From NCBI RefSeq assembly GCF_022559625.1, contig NZ_CP042288.1:1078409-1142408 (forward strand): DNA of 64,000 nt. The letters run 5' to 3'. Made by a program: the position numbers and the translations under genes. The stretch's first letter is position 1. Every line of letters starts with the position of its first letter. This document shows positions 1 to 11,644 of the stretch, piece by piece. Origin of the DNA: Aquisalinus flavus. GTDB lineage: Bacteria; Pseudomonadota; Alphaproteobacteria; Caulobacterales; Parvularculaceae. Under the pieces are notes generated by a model that was not told the origin of the DNA, ran no database searches, and saw only the letters and a program-made list of their open reading frames with translations.

Positions 1-133
1 GTAGCCGCGTGGCAATATCGGCAAGCCGCTCGAGACTGAAGAACCCATCCTGCGCCAGATGGTGAGACAATTTTACGGGCCTGTCGGGATAGGCACCTGA
101 GAAAGCGTGCTTCGCGTCACCGGTAAAGATCAT
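1..133 (-). CDS. N-terminal fragment of a possible cupin-like protein (runs off the window)
   Basis: Reading the minus strand from an ATG at 133 gives 44 open codons up to the window edge, beginning MIFTGDAKHAF and continuing through PDRPVKLSHHL and FSLERLADIATRL. The ATG overlaps the stop of the upstream acetyltransferase gene as ATGA, which implies translational coupling and supports the start. The pattern Pro-x-x-Pro, Leu-x-His-x-Leu, then Leu-x-x-Leu-Ala resembles the N-terminus of cupin/JmjC-like proteins as I remember them. Only the first residues are visible and no metal-binding motif is in view, so the family is a guess and only the presence of a gene is well supported. Confidence 0.5.
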   Translation of the reverse strand, partial: MIFTGDAKHAFSGAYPDRPVKLSHHLAQDGFFSLERLADIATRL

Positions 134-1266
134 GCCTTGACGCCTTTCGTGCCGAGCATGAGGCGTGTACGTTCCGATGTCGTTTCGAGGAATTGGCACA
201 GCATTGACGCCGATCGGTTGGACAGGCCGCGAAGCGGGACATTGACATGGCACATGGTCTGACGCTCCGCCCACAGCTTGTCGATCATGGGATGATCTTC
301 CTGTGCGCATGAGTCGACCCTGGCAAGGCGGTTTTCGTCAAGGACCTGACGAGTTAGTTCCAGTTCCAGCATCACACCCGGGGAGTAGCGCGCATACTCG
401 GCGTCATGGGCAATCTTGAACGACCAGCCATGGGCACCCGCCGTGAAGTTGATCAGCATGCCGATACATTGATCACCGAGGTCAAGGCGCATGAAATGCA
501 GCTGTCTCGCGTGGTGTGCAGCGTGGACGATCTCTTTCAGAAATGCCGGTCCGGTTTCGTCGGTTGCGAGAGAAGAGCCGCCATGGCCACGCCAGCCCTC
601 ATGCTCCAGGCGCAGGAAGTGGTCGCACCAGCTCTCGATCTCATGGCCATGCTCAAGCGTGCTGAATCGGACCTGACCTTCTTCGGACAGCCTGTTGGTC
701 AGGCGACGCCATTCCTTCCTTTTCTTGCCGCGGATGTTCTGCAGGATATAGCCTTCATAGGACAGGGAGCTGTCAAGGCAGGCGCGTTGCCAGCGCGCGG
801 CAGCATAGGCATGCGGCCCGGCCACGTCGCGCAGGGCGGTTTCTAGCGCGCCGCCTTCCACGAGCTGACGGAACTGAAGGAAGGCGCCTTTCAGGCCTGC
901 TTCGGATGCGCCATTGATCAGGGTGGCAAAGAACTCTCTCTCATGGCCGGCGCGGACGAGCGGCGCCCCGAGGAAGCAATGGCGGTATAATCCGGTCCTG
1001 AGATAGGTTACGGGCAGCCTGGCATAGCCGGTCTTTGTTTCGACAGGCATGACGCCGATCAGAGCTTCGCCGGAGAATACGAGACAGAATACCATCCCGC
1101 CCATTTCGTCGAGCAGCGTGCAGGCAGGCTTGAGCAATGCCGGCGACAGGAAGGGATTGGGTTCGCAAGCCTTTTCAGCCAGCTCTCCAATGGCCTGCCA
1201 ATACTCATCAAGACCGGCGGCATCGGTCACATGCAGACGGCATGTCGCCAGATCGGGTTGTTCCAT
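130..1266 (-). CDS. CelD/FemAB-like GNAT-fold acetyltransferase
   Basis: A protein of about 378 residues with the layout of the BioF2/CelD acetyltransferase_6 family: two tandem GNAT-like halves and a C-terminal core around FMRLDLGDQCIGMLINF and WSFKIAHDAEYARYSPG, which is the typical acyl-CoA-binding half. Members act in the cytoplasm, often in exopolysaccharide or lipid modification; the substrate here is unknown. The open frame extends to an ATG at 1287, but I prefer the ATG at 1266 because AGGA lies seven bases upstream of it, while the earlier ATG has no ribosome site. The stop overlaps the start of the next minus-strand gene by four bases, so the two probably form an operon. Confidence 0.75.
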   Translation of the reverse strand: MEQPDLATCRLHVTDAAGLDEYWQAIGELAEKACEPNPFLSPALLKPACTLLDEMGGMVFCLVFSGEALIGVMPVETKTGYARLPVTYLRTGLYRHCFLGAPLVRAGHEREFFATLINGASEAGLKGAFLQFRQLVEGGALETALRDVAGPHAYAAARWQRACLDSSLSYEGYILQNIRGKKRKEWRRLTNRLSEEGQVRFSTLEHGHEIESWCDHFLRLEHEGWRGHGGSSLATDETGPAFLKEIVHAAHHARQLHFMRLDLGDQCIGMLINFTAGAHGWSFKIAHDAEYARYSPGVMLELELTRQVLDENRLARVDSCAQEDHPMIDKLWAERQTMCHVNVPLRGLSNRSASMLCQFLETTSERTRLMLGTKGVKA

Positions 1267-1445
1267 GGATAAATCCTGCACACTCATAGGCGGTGTCTAG
1301 CAAGTTTCGTGCAGGTTAGACCTGCAGATGCATTGATGCCGAAAGTTTTTCTGGCGCCGCCCGGCCGAGGTTGCGGAAATCCGGGTCGCGAGCCGGATAT
1401 CATTGTCGAATAATAATATAAATGATACCAAGGCATGAGCCATGA

Positions 1446-4676
<3,231 letters not shown>

Positions 4677-4680
4677 ACGC

Positions 4681-4790
4681 AACCTGCATTCGACCGGACT
4701 CATTCGAATGCAGAAAAGGTGATCGTTTCCAAGGTGTTGGGGCCGCTTCTCTGTGCCTACCCCGCTGCCGGCCGCTCTGGCCCCGGCGGG
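4681..4790. repeat. Dispersed intergenic repeat, copy A
   Basis: The first 78 bases here align without a gap to 23984-24061, downstream of parC, at about 72 percent identity by my count. The best block is CATTCGAATGCAGAAAAGGT (4701-4720). After it comes an imperfect inverted repeat, GGGGCC at 4739-4744 against GGCCCC at 4779-4784. It fills the gap between the beta-galactosidase gene and the AarF gene. It looks like a degenerate member of an intergenic repeat family and may also end transcription. Confidence 0.6.
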
Positions 4791-4872
4791 CAAAGAGGCT
4801 TGCTCGCGCGACCGTGCTGACTAGATGACGTTGGGCGGTCTGCGCGATCGATCTCGATATGAGTGGCATGTG

Positions 4873-6192
4873 ATGGCAAGAGACAAGAAAGACGACAGGA
4901 CAAGGTCAGTACCGCGCGGGCGCCTGTCCCGGCTCGGCGGGATCGGCAGTCTTGGTGCCGGTATTGCCGGCAATATGCTTGTCGATGGCGCGAGGCGTCT
5001 GTCGCGCGGCGAGAGACCGTCCCTTCAGGATCTCCTGCTGACCCCGCAGAATGCAGGAAAGGCTGCGGACCAGCTGTCGCGCCTGCGCGGCGCGGCGATG
5101 AAGGTCGGACAATTGGTATCCCTCGACAACGGAGATTTCCTTCCGCCGGAGCTGGCCGATATCATGGGTCGTCTGCGCTCTTCTGCCCATGCGATGCCGC
5201 CGCACCAGCTGAAACGTGTACTGAACGATAATTGGGGAAATGACTGGCGCAGGAAATTCGAAAGCTTCACCGTCAAGCCGATTGCAGCCGCCTCCATCGG
5301 CCAGGTCCACAGGGGCCGCACACTCGATGGCCGCGATGTCGCGATCAAGGTCCAGTATCCCGGTGTGCGGGAGAGCATCGACAGCGACGTCGACAATGTC
5401 GCAACGCTTGTGCGCATGTCCGGCCTGTTGCCAAAGAATGTCGACATCAGACCCGTGCTGGAGGAAGCCAAGACACAGCTGCGCGAAGAGGCGGATTACC
5501 TGCGCGAAGCGGCGTATCTTGATCGCTACCGCGACGCGCTTGGCGGCCGCGAGGGGTTCCTGTTGCCCGAGGCTTATGGAGACCTGACAACACGCGACGT
5601 CCTCGCCATGAGTTTCGTCAGCGGTGATCCTATCGAAAAACTCGGGGACATGGACCAGGAAGCGCGCGATTCCATTATGGTGCGTCTCATGACGTTGCTC
5701 CTTGACGAGTTGCTCGATCTCCGTCTCATGCAGACCGATCCGAATTTTGCCAATTATTTCTATGACCGCGACAGCGACAGGATCGTGCTGCTCGATTTCG
5801 GCGCGACCCGCGAGATCCCCCAGGGCCTCTCCGACGGCTATCGCCGGCTCCTGACGGCGGGGCTGAATGCCGATTGGGATCAGGCCCGCGCGGTCGCCAT
5901 CACCATGGGATTGATGTCGGACGATCTCGCGGATGAGGTCGAGACGATGATCCGCGAGGTTTTCGTGATGGCCGTGGAACCGCTCTCCGTGGCAGGGGCT
6001 TATGATTTCGGCGCATCGGACCTTGCCGGCAGGCTGAGCGAGAAGGCAATGACCCTGCGCAAGAGTGGCTTCGATCACATCCCGCCGCCGGTGACGATTT
6101 TCCTGCATCGCAAGATCGGCGGCATGTATCTGCTGGCGACGCGCCTCAAGGCACGCGTTGACCTAAGAGCCCTTGCCCAGCGCTATATCTGA
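4873..6192 (+). CDS. ABC1/AarF/UbiB-family atypical protein kinase-like protein
   Basis: A 439-residue protein of the UbiB/ADCK/Coq8 family. Signature pieces visible are LRGAAMKVGQLVSL (the KxGQ motif, about residue 73), AAASIGQVHRG (the alanine-rich nucleotide loop), VAIKVQYPGV with the ATP-contacting lysine, LREEADYLREA, MQTDPNFANYF and VLLDFGATREI (the DFG motif). Relatives support ubiquinone synthesis or lipid handling at membranes and have ATPase rather than classic kinase activity. I chose the ATG at 4873, which gives the usual N-terminus MARDKKDDR; the frame is open 16 codons further upstream. It stands alone between a repeat and a tRNA gene. Confidence 0.88.
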   Translation: MARDKKDDRTRSVPRGRLSRLGGIGSLGAGIAGNMLVDGARRLSRGERPSLQDLLLTPQNAGKAADQLSRLRGAAMKVGQLVSLDNGDFLPPELADIMGRLRSSAHAMPPHQLKRVLNDNWGNDWRRKFESFTVKPIAAASIGQVHRGRTLDGRDVAIKVQYPGVRESIDSDVDNVATLVRMSGLLPKNVDIRPVLEEAKTQLREEADYLREAAYLDRYRDALGGREGFLLPEAYGDLTTRDVLAMSFVSGDPIEKLGDMDQEARDSIMVRLMTLLLDELLDLRLMQTDPNFANYFYDRDSDRIVLLDFGATREIPQGLSDGYRRLLTAGLNADWDQARAVAITMGLMSDDLADEVETMIREVFVMAVEPLSVAGAYDFGASDLAGRLSEKAMTLRKSGFDHIPPPVTIFLHRKIGGMYLLATRLKARVDLRALAQRYI

Positions 6193-6209
6193 TGTTCCGC
6201 CCAGGCGAG

Positions 6210-6301
6210 TGGCGGAGTGGAAGGGATTCGAACCCTCGATACGGTTTAAGCCGCATACTCCCTTAGCAGGGGAGCGCCTTCGACCACTCGGCCACCACTC
6301 C
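6210..6301 (-). tRNA. tRNA-Ser (anticodon GCT)
   Basis: On the minus strand the acceptor arms GGAGTGG and CCACTCC pair, followed by discriminator G and an encoded CCA. The anticodon loop reads CTGCTAA, so the anticodon is GCT. The long variable arm (TATGCGGCTTAAACCGTA) is the class II hallmark of serine tRNAs. The T loop reads TTCGAAT. The total length is 92 bases. Confidence 0.97.
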
Positions 6302-6405
6302 ACCGGCGAAAATGTCAGAATTCTTCAGATATGCAAGGCGAAAGATCGGCTAATTGACTGATTTTTCCGCACATTGCCAGGGATTGATTGAACGGCGGCT
6401 TTGTA

Positions 6406-7458
6406 TCAGCCGCGAAGCCGCAGTTTGTGGAAGCGGGGGCGGGATATTTCTTCCCGGAAGACGGCGGCCGGGCACGATGTCTCGCCGATACCGCCCGGCC
6501 CGTTGATGAGTTGATCGCCCCAAGGCGACAGCGTGTCCGGATCGAAATCGACCGTAATGTCGAGATCCTCGACGATGGCGCTGTTACCGGACCATGACCA
6601 GCCGATATAGCCGATATCCATCTCATTGGTCAGGCGAAAAATGGTTTCCTCGTCGACCGGTTCGCCCTGGTGGTCGGGACCGAACTCGCCGACGATCAGC
6701 GGAAGGTCCATCGCGTCGAAAGCCGCGAAGTAGCGCGCGATGCTCTCTGCCTCGGCATAAACCTGATACATGTGCACACTGAAGATCGTGTTGGCGAGAG
6801 GGTCGGCGGCGGCCAGGGCCGGCGCTTCGGTCAGCATGGTCTGTCTCGCGTCCTGTCCCCAGTCATGACCATCAATGACCATTGTGTGGGTAAACCCTGC
6901 CGCCCTCAGTGCCTTGATCGTGGTCATCTGCATTTCCGTGTAGACAGCAGGAGCGATTGAATTGCCCGTCGGCTCGTTGCCCGGATTGATCAGCACATAG
7001 GCTTCCTGTCCGATCAGGATATCTGCGAGCGACATCCAGTAGGGGATCGTCTCGGCGAGATGGATGGCCCAGTCCTGCTGGCCATAGCCGGTGGTGTTGT
7101 GAACGGTGAACATCACGATCATGTCGTGGGCTTTCGCCAGCCGGATAATCTCTGCAACCTCTTCTTTCGGCGTTTCGCCCCATGGCGCGCCGGAGGAAAG
7201 CGAGACCCTGACGATATTGGCACCGGTTGCCGCGATTTCTGGCAGAGCCTTGGCTGTCCGCTGACGCTGCCAGGCATGGGGATGGTTGATCCCGCGCATG
7301 ACGAAGGGCGTATCCGTTGCGTCAAGCAACCGGTCTCCGGCAACGCTAAACCCTTTTTGCGGCACCGGACCGTTACCGGAGGACAGGGATGAGCAAGCGG
7401 AGACACCCGCCATCAGTGCGGCAAGCGGAATGAACAGCGGAAACGGGTTCGGTGTCAT
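6406..7458 (-). CDS. Glycoside hydrolase family 5 (mannanase-like) lipoprotein
   Basis: A 350-residue secreted TIM-barrel hydrolase. The N-terminus is a lipoprotein signal ending V-S-A-C at Cys22. The conserved start of the barrel is VMRGINHPHAW, the acid/base is the glutamate in INPGNEPTGN (Glu162) and the nucleophile is the glutamate in LIVGEFGPDH (Glu258). This pattern is closest in my memory to subfamily GH5_8 beta-mannanases, though the subfamily is an inference. AGGG seven bases before the ATG supports the start. It lies just downstream of the lytic transglycosylase gene (17 bases), so the two could share a transcript. With the GH2 lipoprotein nearby it suggests envelope-bound breakdown of plant or algal polysaccharide. 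Confidence 0.85.
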   Translation of the reverse strand: MTPNPFPLFIPLAALMAGVSACSSLSSGNGPVPQKGFSVAGDRLLDATDTPFVMRGINHPHAWQRQRTAKALPEIAATGANIVRVSLSSGAPWGETPKEEVAEIIRLAKAHDMIVMFTVHNTTGYGQQDWAIHLAETIPYWMSLADILIGQEAYVLINPGNEPTGNSIAPAVYTEMQMTTIKALRAAGFTHTMVIDGHDWGQDARQTMLTEAPALAAADPLANTIFSVHMYQVYAEAESIARYFAAFDAMDLPLIVGEFGPDHQGEPVDEETIFRLTNEMDIGYIGWSWSGNSAIVEDLDITVDFDPDTLSPWGDQLINGPGGIGETSCPAAVFREEISRPRFHKLRLRG

Positions 7459-7475
7459 GCCGGAACCCTATCAGG

Positions 7476-9821
7476 TCAGCAGGCTGATTCCACAGTTTCC
7501 ACATCGTCATCCAGGGCCAGGCGATTCAGCGTTTCGGCGTCGGCCTCACAGGGGTCGATCTCATTCGAAATCTTGCTCCGCTCCCCGACCAGAGGCTGAT
7601 TAAAGGAAGCGAGCATGGCAACCGGGTCCGGCACCTCCTGGGAGAATGCGGCCGGCACGGCAAGACCGGCCATGCGGTCATCGGTCATCGCCTTGCCGTC
7701 CCATTGGCTCGCCTTGGCCGACAGGATCGGACTTGGCTGCGCCAGCCCGATCGCCGTGGTCGTGCCGCCACCACGGACAAGGTCTCTGGCGAGCTTGCCG
7801 GCAATGGGCCCGCCCTCGACCTGGGCCCGGTAAATCTGGGTGTTCTCCAGCACACGCTGGACATAGTTTCTGGTCTCGTCGAACGGGATCAGTTCGACCC
7901 AGTCGACCGGATCGACATCCGGGTTGCGCGGATCGCCATAGCGCTCGATCCACTGGCTCGCCCTGTTTGGCCCGGCGTTATAACCGACGAGCGTGAGGAT
8001 GTACGAACCTTCGAAGCGCTCGATCAGGTGGCTGAGATGGGCCGATCCGATGACGAGATTATACAATGGATCGTCCATGAGGCGGGGCGTCGAGTACGGA
8101 AAGCCTTCCTTGCGGGCGGTCAATTGCGCCGTCGACGGCAGCAATTGCATCAGCCCGCGTGCATTGGCCGACGAATAGGCGCGGGGATTGAACTCGCTTT
8201 CCTGCCGCGACAGGCCGAGAATGAGGGGTTCCTCGACATAGTTTGACGCCTGACCGGGAACAAGGATGCGAGGCCAGGCGACGCTGGGCGCTTCGGCGCC
8301 ACGTCCGACGGCGACCTTGCCAGCGCGGACGGACAGGAAAAGCATATCTTCGCGCCTGACGAGGTCCTCGTAAAGAGCGTATTCGCCAGGCGTTGCCAGC
8401 ACATCGTCCAGTTGCCGCGCGAAGGCAATGTAACGGTATTCCTCATCCACTTCGGCCAGAATGCGCATGGCATGAACGAGTGGACGAGAATTGAACATCT
8501 CGCGATCCTCTGCGCTCGGCTCGACCGCGGGCGGGAAGCCGGGGGCATTCTCCGTGCCGAGAGATTCCTGTGCAAGTTGCCCGTAATAGGTAAACGGGTA
8601 GGCGGCTGCGACGGCATAATACTGCCGGGCGCGCTCGCGGTTGCCTTCGGCGGCAAAGGCGCGGCCGAGCCAGTATTGTGCCCGCGATTTCGAGATGGGG
8701 GAGGACACATTGGCATCAAGATAGGCAAAATGGCGCCGGGCGCGCTCCGGCTCCTTCAAGAAGCGCAGCGCGATCCAGCCGGCATAAAATTCCGCTTCCG
8801 CGAAATTCCCGCCTTCCTTCAGGCCGGAATAGGCTGCCATGCGATAGGCATCCTTGTAGAGGCCATCGCGCAACGCCCACAGCATCAGCAGGTTCTTCTC
8901 GCCCCACCAGGCTTCCGGATAGCGCAGATAGTCGGAGCTGACCGGCGCCTGCGCGGCATAGCCGATGGCTGTGGGCTCATTATCGCCGCGCCGGTAATAG
9001 CGTGCGGCGGCGTGCAGGACGCCGGAATCGCGAAGCTGTTCGGGACTGAGCCCTTCCAGTAGCCGAACGGCATTGCCATCGCGGCGCAGCAGGGCGATAC
9101 GGGCCTCTGCCATCTGCCGGTGGTTTGCCGCAAGATAGTCAAGCAGGCGAACGGAGTCCGTCGCGATGATGTCGAAGAGCTGGCGGTCGACCTTTGCGTA
9201 ATGATCGTCTTCACTCAGATGAGAGGCAAACTCCCTCGCGATATCGCGCTCATCCGAAACCGGCCAATTATGGTTGACCCAGGCGTCGCGCAGCCGGCGC
9301 TTGCCCTCGTCGGTCTGGCCGCTGTCGAGGAGGGCCCGGGCGAGGGCGATCTTGCCATAGCCTGAAACGGGCTGCTTGTTCCTGAAGAAAGCAAGAATAT
9401 CCGCCGGGGCGTCGTTCTCCGTCATCTCCTCTTCGGCGGTGCGCTGAATGGTGAAATCGTTGGGCCAGTCGGGATTCTCGTCGAGGAAGCGGCCAAGCGC
9501 CCGCCAGTCGAGATTATCTGGTTCGGCGCGATACCAGGCCCAGTCGGCGACGGTACGGGCAACGGAATCGCTGATCTGCGGACGATAGGAATCGGCAACG
9601 TCCCAGCGCCTGCGATCGAGCGCCTCGAAATACAGGTTGAGGATGGCGTGATCGCCCTCGGACACGTAGACGGGCCCGGGCGCGTCAGGTTTCACGCGCG
9701 GTACGGGCGCCTGCGCCGAGCTAGCACCGGTCGAGACGGCCAAAACAAGCACGCTCGTCAGGAGCAGGGAATTCACATTATTGCGGCAGCAATCAAAACA
9801 CCGCGTAACCATCCGGTACAT
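7476..9821 (-). CDS. slt: Soluble lytic murein transglycosylase
   Basis: A 781-residue periplasmic enzyme that cleaves peptidoglycan to 1,6-anhydromuramyl products. An N-terminal signal peptide ends near SSAQA. A long helical superhelix (about residues 60-500, many TPR-like pairs) precedes the SLT domain, whose catalytic glutamate is in LSRQESEFNPRA (about residue 541), followed by ARGLMQLLPSTA and LVGYNAGPNRA, the usual lysozyme-like motifs. GAGA a few bases before the ATG supports the start. It is divergent from dapA, an arrangement I know from other alphaproteobacteria. Confidence 0.93.
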   Translation of the reverse strand: MYRMVTRCFDCCRNNVNSLLLTSVLVLAVSTGASSAQAPVPRVKPDAPGPVYVSEGDHAILNLYFEALDRRRWDVADSYRPQISDSVARTVADWAWYRAEPDNLDWRALGRFLDENPDWPNDFTIQRTAEEEMTENDAPADILAFFRNKQPVSGYGKIALARALLDSGQTDEGKRRLRDAWVNHNWPVSDERDIAREFASHLSEDDHYAKVDRQLFDIIATDSVRLLDYLAANHRQMAEARIALLRRDGNAVRLLEGLSPEQLRDSGVLHAAARYYRRGDNEPTAIGYAAQAPVSSDYLRYPEAWWGEKNLLMLWALRDGLYKDAYRMAAYSGLKEGGNFAEAEFYAGWIALRFLKEPERARRHFAYLDANVSSPISKSRAQYWLGRAFAAEGNRERARQYYAVAAAYPFTYYGQLAQESLGTENAPGFPPAVEPSAEDREMFNSRPLVHAMRILAEVDEEYRYIAFARQLDDVLATPGEYALYEDLVRREDMLFLSVRAGKVAVGRGAEAPSVAWPRILVPGQASNYVEEPLILGLSRQESEFNPRAYSSANARGLMQLLPSTAQLTARKEGFPYSTPRLMDDPLYNLVIGSAHLSHLIERFEGSYILTLVGYNAGPNRASQWIERYGDPRNPDVDPVDWVELIPFDETRNYVQRVLENTQIYRAQVEGGPIAGKLARDLVRGGGTTTAIGLAQPSPILSAKASQWDGKAMTDDRMAGLAVPAAFSQEVPDPVAMLASFNQPLVGERSKISNEIDPCEADAETLNRLALDDDVETVESAC

Positions 9822-9991
9822 AAGTTCTCTTTCGGCCCTGTTCGTGACAAAATCCCCAGCTATCCGTCATTGTAACGATATTCGGCCCGGCCCGTAAGGC
9901 CTGCGCGAACACATGGACGATCATATAGGCACGATTGCAACACCGGCGGCACCCGATCGCAAAGTCGGCAACTCATGTCGTCGTCCAGCCT

Positions 9992-10012
9992 CCTTGCCAC
10001 TGCGGGGCAAGG
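9992..10012 (+). promoter_or_regulatory. Perfect hairpin in the dapA leader
   Basis: CCTTGCC (9992-9998) and GGCAAGG (10006-10012) form a perfect seven-base stem around the loop ACTGCGG, 37 bases before the dapA start. There is no T run, so it is not a simple terminator. I see no lysine riboswitch core around it. It may be a leader structure or an operator; its function is unknown. Confidence 0.4.
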
Positions 10013-10049
10013 CAGCTAACCATGCGCTGAGAATGGAAAGAAACATGAT

Positions 10050-10943
10050 ATGTCAGACAATTCCGGGCCGATGTTAAAAGGGTCAATCACAGCACTGGTC
10101 ACGCCAATGAAGGGCGGCAAGGTCGATGAAAAGGCGTTCACCGGTCTGGTAGAACGCCAGGTCAAGGCCGGCACCCATGGTGTTGTGCCGGTCGGCACGA
10201 CAGGCGAGTCGCCGACCCTGACCCATGAAGAGCATGCCCGCGTCGTCGATCTGTGCATCGAAATCGTTGCCGGGCGCATTCCGGTGATTGCCGGGGCCGG
10301 CTCGAACTCGACACAGGAAGCGATCATGCTGGCGCGGCATGCGGAAAAATCCGGTGCAGACGCCCTGCTGACGGTGACCGGCTACTACAACAAGCCCTCC
10401 CAGCCGGGGATCTACGCCCACTTCAAGGCGGTGCACGATGCCGTCTCGATCCCGCTCGTAATCTATAACGTGCCAGCGCGGACCTCCTCTGATGTGACGG
10501 TGGAAACCCTCGCCAGGCTTTCCGAGCTGGAACGGGTGATCGGGGTCAAGGACGCAACGGCCAATCTCGCGCGGGTACCGCAGCAGCGTCTTGCCTGTGC
10601 CGAAGGGTTCATCCAGCTTTCCGGCGAGGACATCACGGCGGTGGGCTTCAACGCCATGGGCGGTTCGGGCTGTATCTCGGTGACGTCAAACATCGTGCCC
10701 GAGCTGTGCGCCCAGATGCAGGAGGCCTGTCTCAAGGGTGATTGGACGAGGGCCGTCGATATCCAGGATCGGCTGACGCCGCTGCACGAGGCGGTCTTCG
10801 CCGACACCAGCCCAGCGCCAACGAAATACGCACTTTCCCGGCTCGGCCTGTGTTCTGACGAGATCAGGCTGCCGCTGGTCGGCGCCTCCGAGGCTGCCTG
10901 CAGCAAGGTCGATGCGGCGCTGGCCGGTCTCGGTCTTCTTTAA
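10050..10943 (+). CDS. dapA: 4-hydroxy-tetrahydrodipicolinate synthase
   Basis: A 297-residue TIM-barrel aldolase that condenses pyruvate with aspartate semialdehyde in the lysine/diaminopimelate pathway, feeding peptidoglycan. Visible signatures are GSITALVTPM at the start, VVPVGTTGESPTL (pyruvate-binding threonines), YYNKPSQPG, the tyrosine in YNVPARTS and the Schiff-base lysine in VIGVKDATAN (about residue 168). Length is normal. It is followed at 21 bases by smpB and divergent from slt. Confidence 0.97.
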   Translation: MSDNSGPMLKGSITALVTPMKGGKVDEKAFTGLVERQVKAGTHGVVPVGTTGESPTLTHEEHARVVDLCIEIVAGRIPVIAGAGSNSTQEAIMLARHAEKSGADALLTVTGYYNKPSQPGIYAHFKAVHDAVSIPLVIYNVPARTSSDVTVETLARLSELERVIGVKDATANLARVPQQRLACAEGFIQLSGEDITAVGFNAMGGSGCISVTSNIVPELCAQMQEACLKGDWTRAVDIQDRLTPLHEAVFADTSPAPTKYALSRLGLCSDEIRLPLVGASEAACSKVDAALAGLGLL

Positions 10944-10964
10944 TCGACGGAATATCCTGAGTTC

Positions 10965-11450
10965 ATGGCCAAACCTGCATCCACACCCTTCAAGGTCATC
11001 GCCGAAAACCGGCGCGCCCGCTTCGAATACGAAATCGAAGAGGAGTTCGATGCCGGTCTCGTGCTCACCGGTACCGAGGTGAAATCCCTGCGTACCGGCA
11101 AGGCCAATATTGCCGAGAGCTATGCAACGCCCGAAAGCCATGTCGGCACCGTCGAGATCTGGCTGATCAATTGCAATATCCCGGAGTACAAGCAGGGCAA
11201 TCGCGAAAACCATGATCCGAAGCGTAACCGCAAGCTTTTGCTGCACAAGCGCGAGGTGAACCGCCTCACCGGCGCGGTTGAGCGGAAGGGTTATGCAATC
11301 GTACCGATGCGCCTGTTCTTCAACGATCGCGGCATCGCCAAGATCAAGATCGGCCTCGGCAAGGGCAAGAAGATGCACGACAAGCGCGAGACGCAGAAAT
11401 CCCGCGACTGGGGACGCCAGAAGCAGCGCCTGCTGCGCGAAAACAGCTAA
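10965..11450 (+). CDS. smpB: SsrA-binding protein
   Basis: A 161-residue RNA-binding protein that brings tmRNA to stalled ribosomes for trans-translation. Family marks are [54 protein letters not shown] and the C-terminal basic tail [15 protein letters not shown]. It follows dapA in the same direction and probably shares its transcript, a conserved pairing in this class. Confidence 0.97.
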   Translation: MAKPASTPFKVIAENRRARFEYEIEEEFDAGLVLTGTEVKSLRTGKANIAESYATPESHVGTVEIWLINCNIPEYKQGNRENHDPKRNRKLLLHKREVNRLTGAVERKGYAIVPMRLFFNDRGIAKIKIGLGKGKKMHDKRETQKSRDWGRQKQRLLRENS

Positions 11451-11473
11451 CGCCCCGGGGAGGGAGCAGACGG

Positions 11474-11644
11474 ATGTTCGAACCGGAAAAGCTGTTCGAG
11501 TGGAAACGCTGGCTGAAAATGCTGGCCCTGTGGTTTCCCGTGGCTATCCCGTTCGTCTATTTCAGCGTGCGCTATGACAGCGTGCTGTTGCTCGTGCCGC
11601 TGATCCTCTACGCTCTTTTCCTGAACTGGAATTTCTTCAAATAG
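11474..11644 (+). CDS. Small hydrophobic membrane protein, 56 residues
   Basis: An ATG at 11474 preceded by GGGAGGGAGC opens a 56-residue frame starting MFEPEKLFEWKRWLK and ending LNWNFFK. The N-terminus is amphipathic and basic; two hydrophobic stretches follow, about residues 16-30 (MLALWFPVAIPFVYF) and 37-50 (VLLLVPLILYALFL), likely a membrane hairpin. It lies 23 bases after smpB in the same direction and its last eight bases overlap the 3' end of the convergent uracil-DNA glycosylase gene. I do not recognise a family. Good ribosome site and membrane-like composition argue it is real. Confidence 0.65.
   Translation: MFEPEKLFEWKRWLKMLALWFPVAIPFVYFSVRYDSVLLLVPLILYALFLNWNFFK

Noticed and set aside
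4906-6108. 400-residue open frame opposite the AarF gene
   Set aside because: High G+C coding bias leaves the antisense frame open; the AarF motifs are all on the plus strand.
6210-6301. tRNA-associated integrative element
   Set aside because: No integrase, direct repeat of the tRNA 3' end or change in gene content was seen next to any of the five tRNA genes.
9822-10049. Lysine riboswitch before dapA
   Set aside because: Only a short hairpin is present; I found none of the conserved multi-helix core of the L box.
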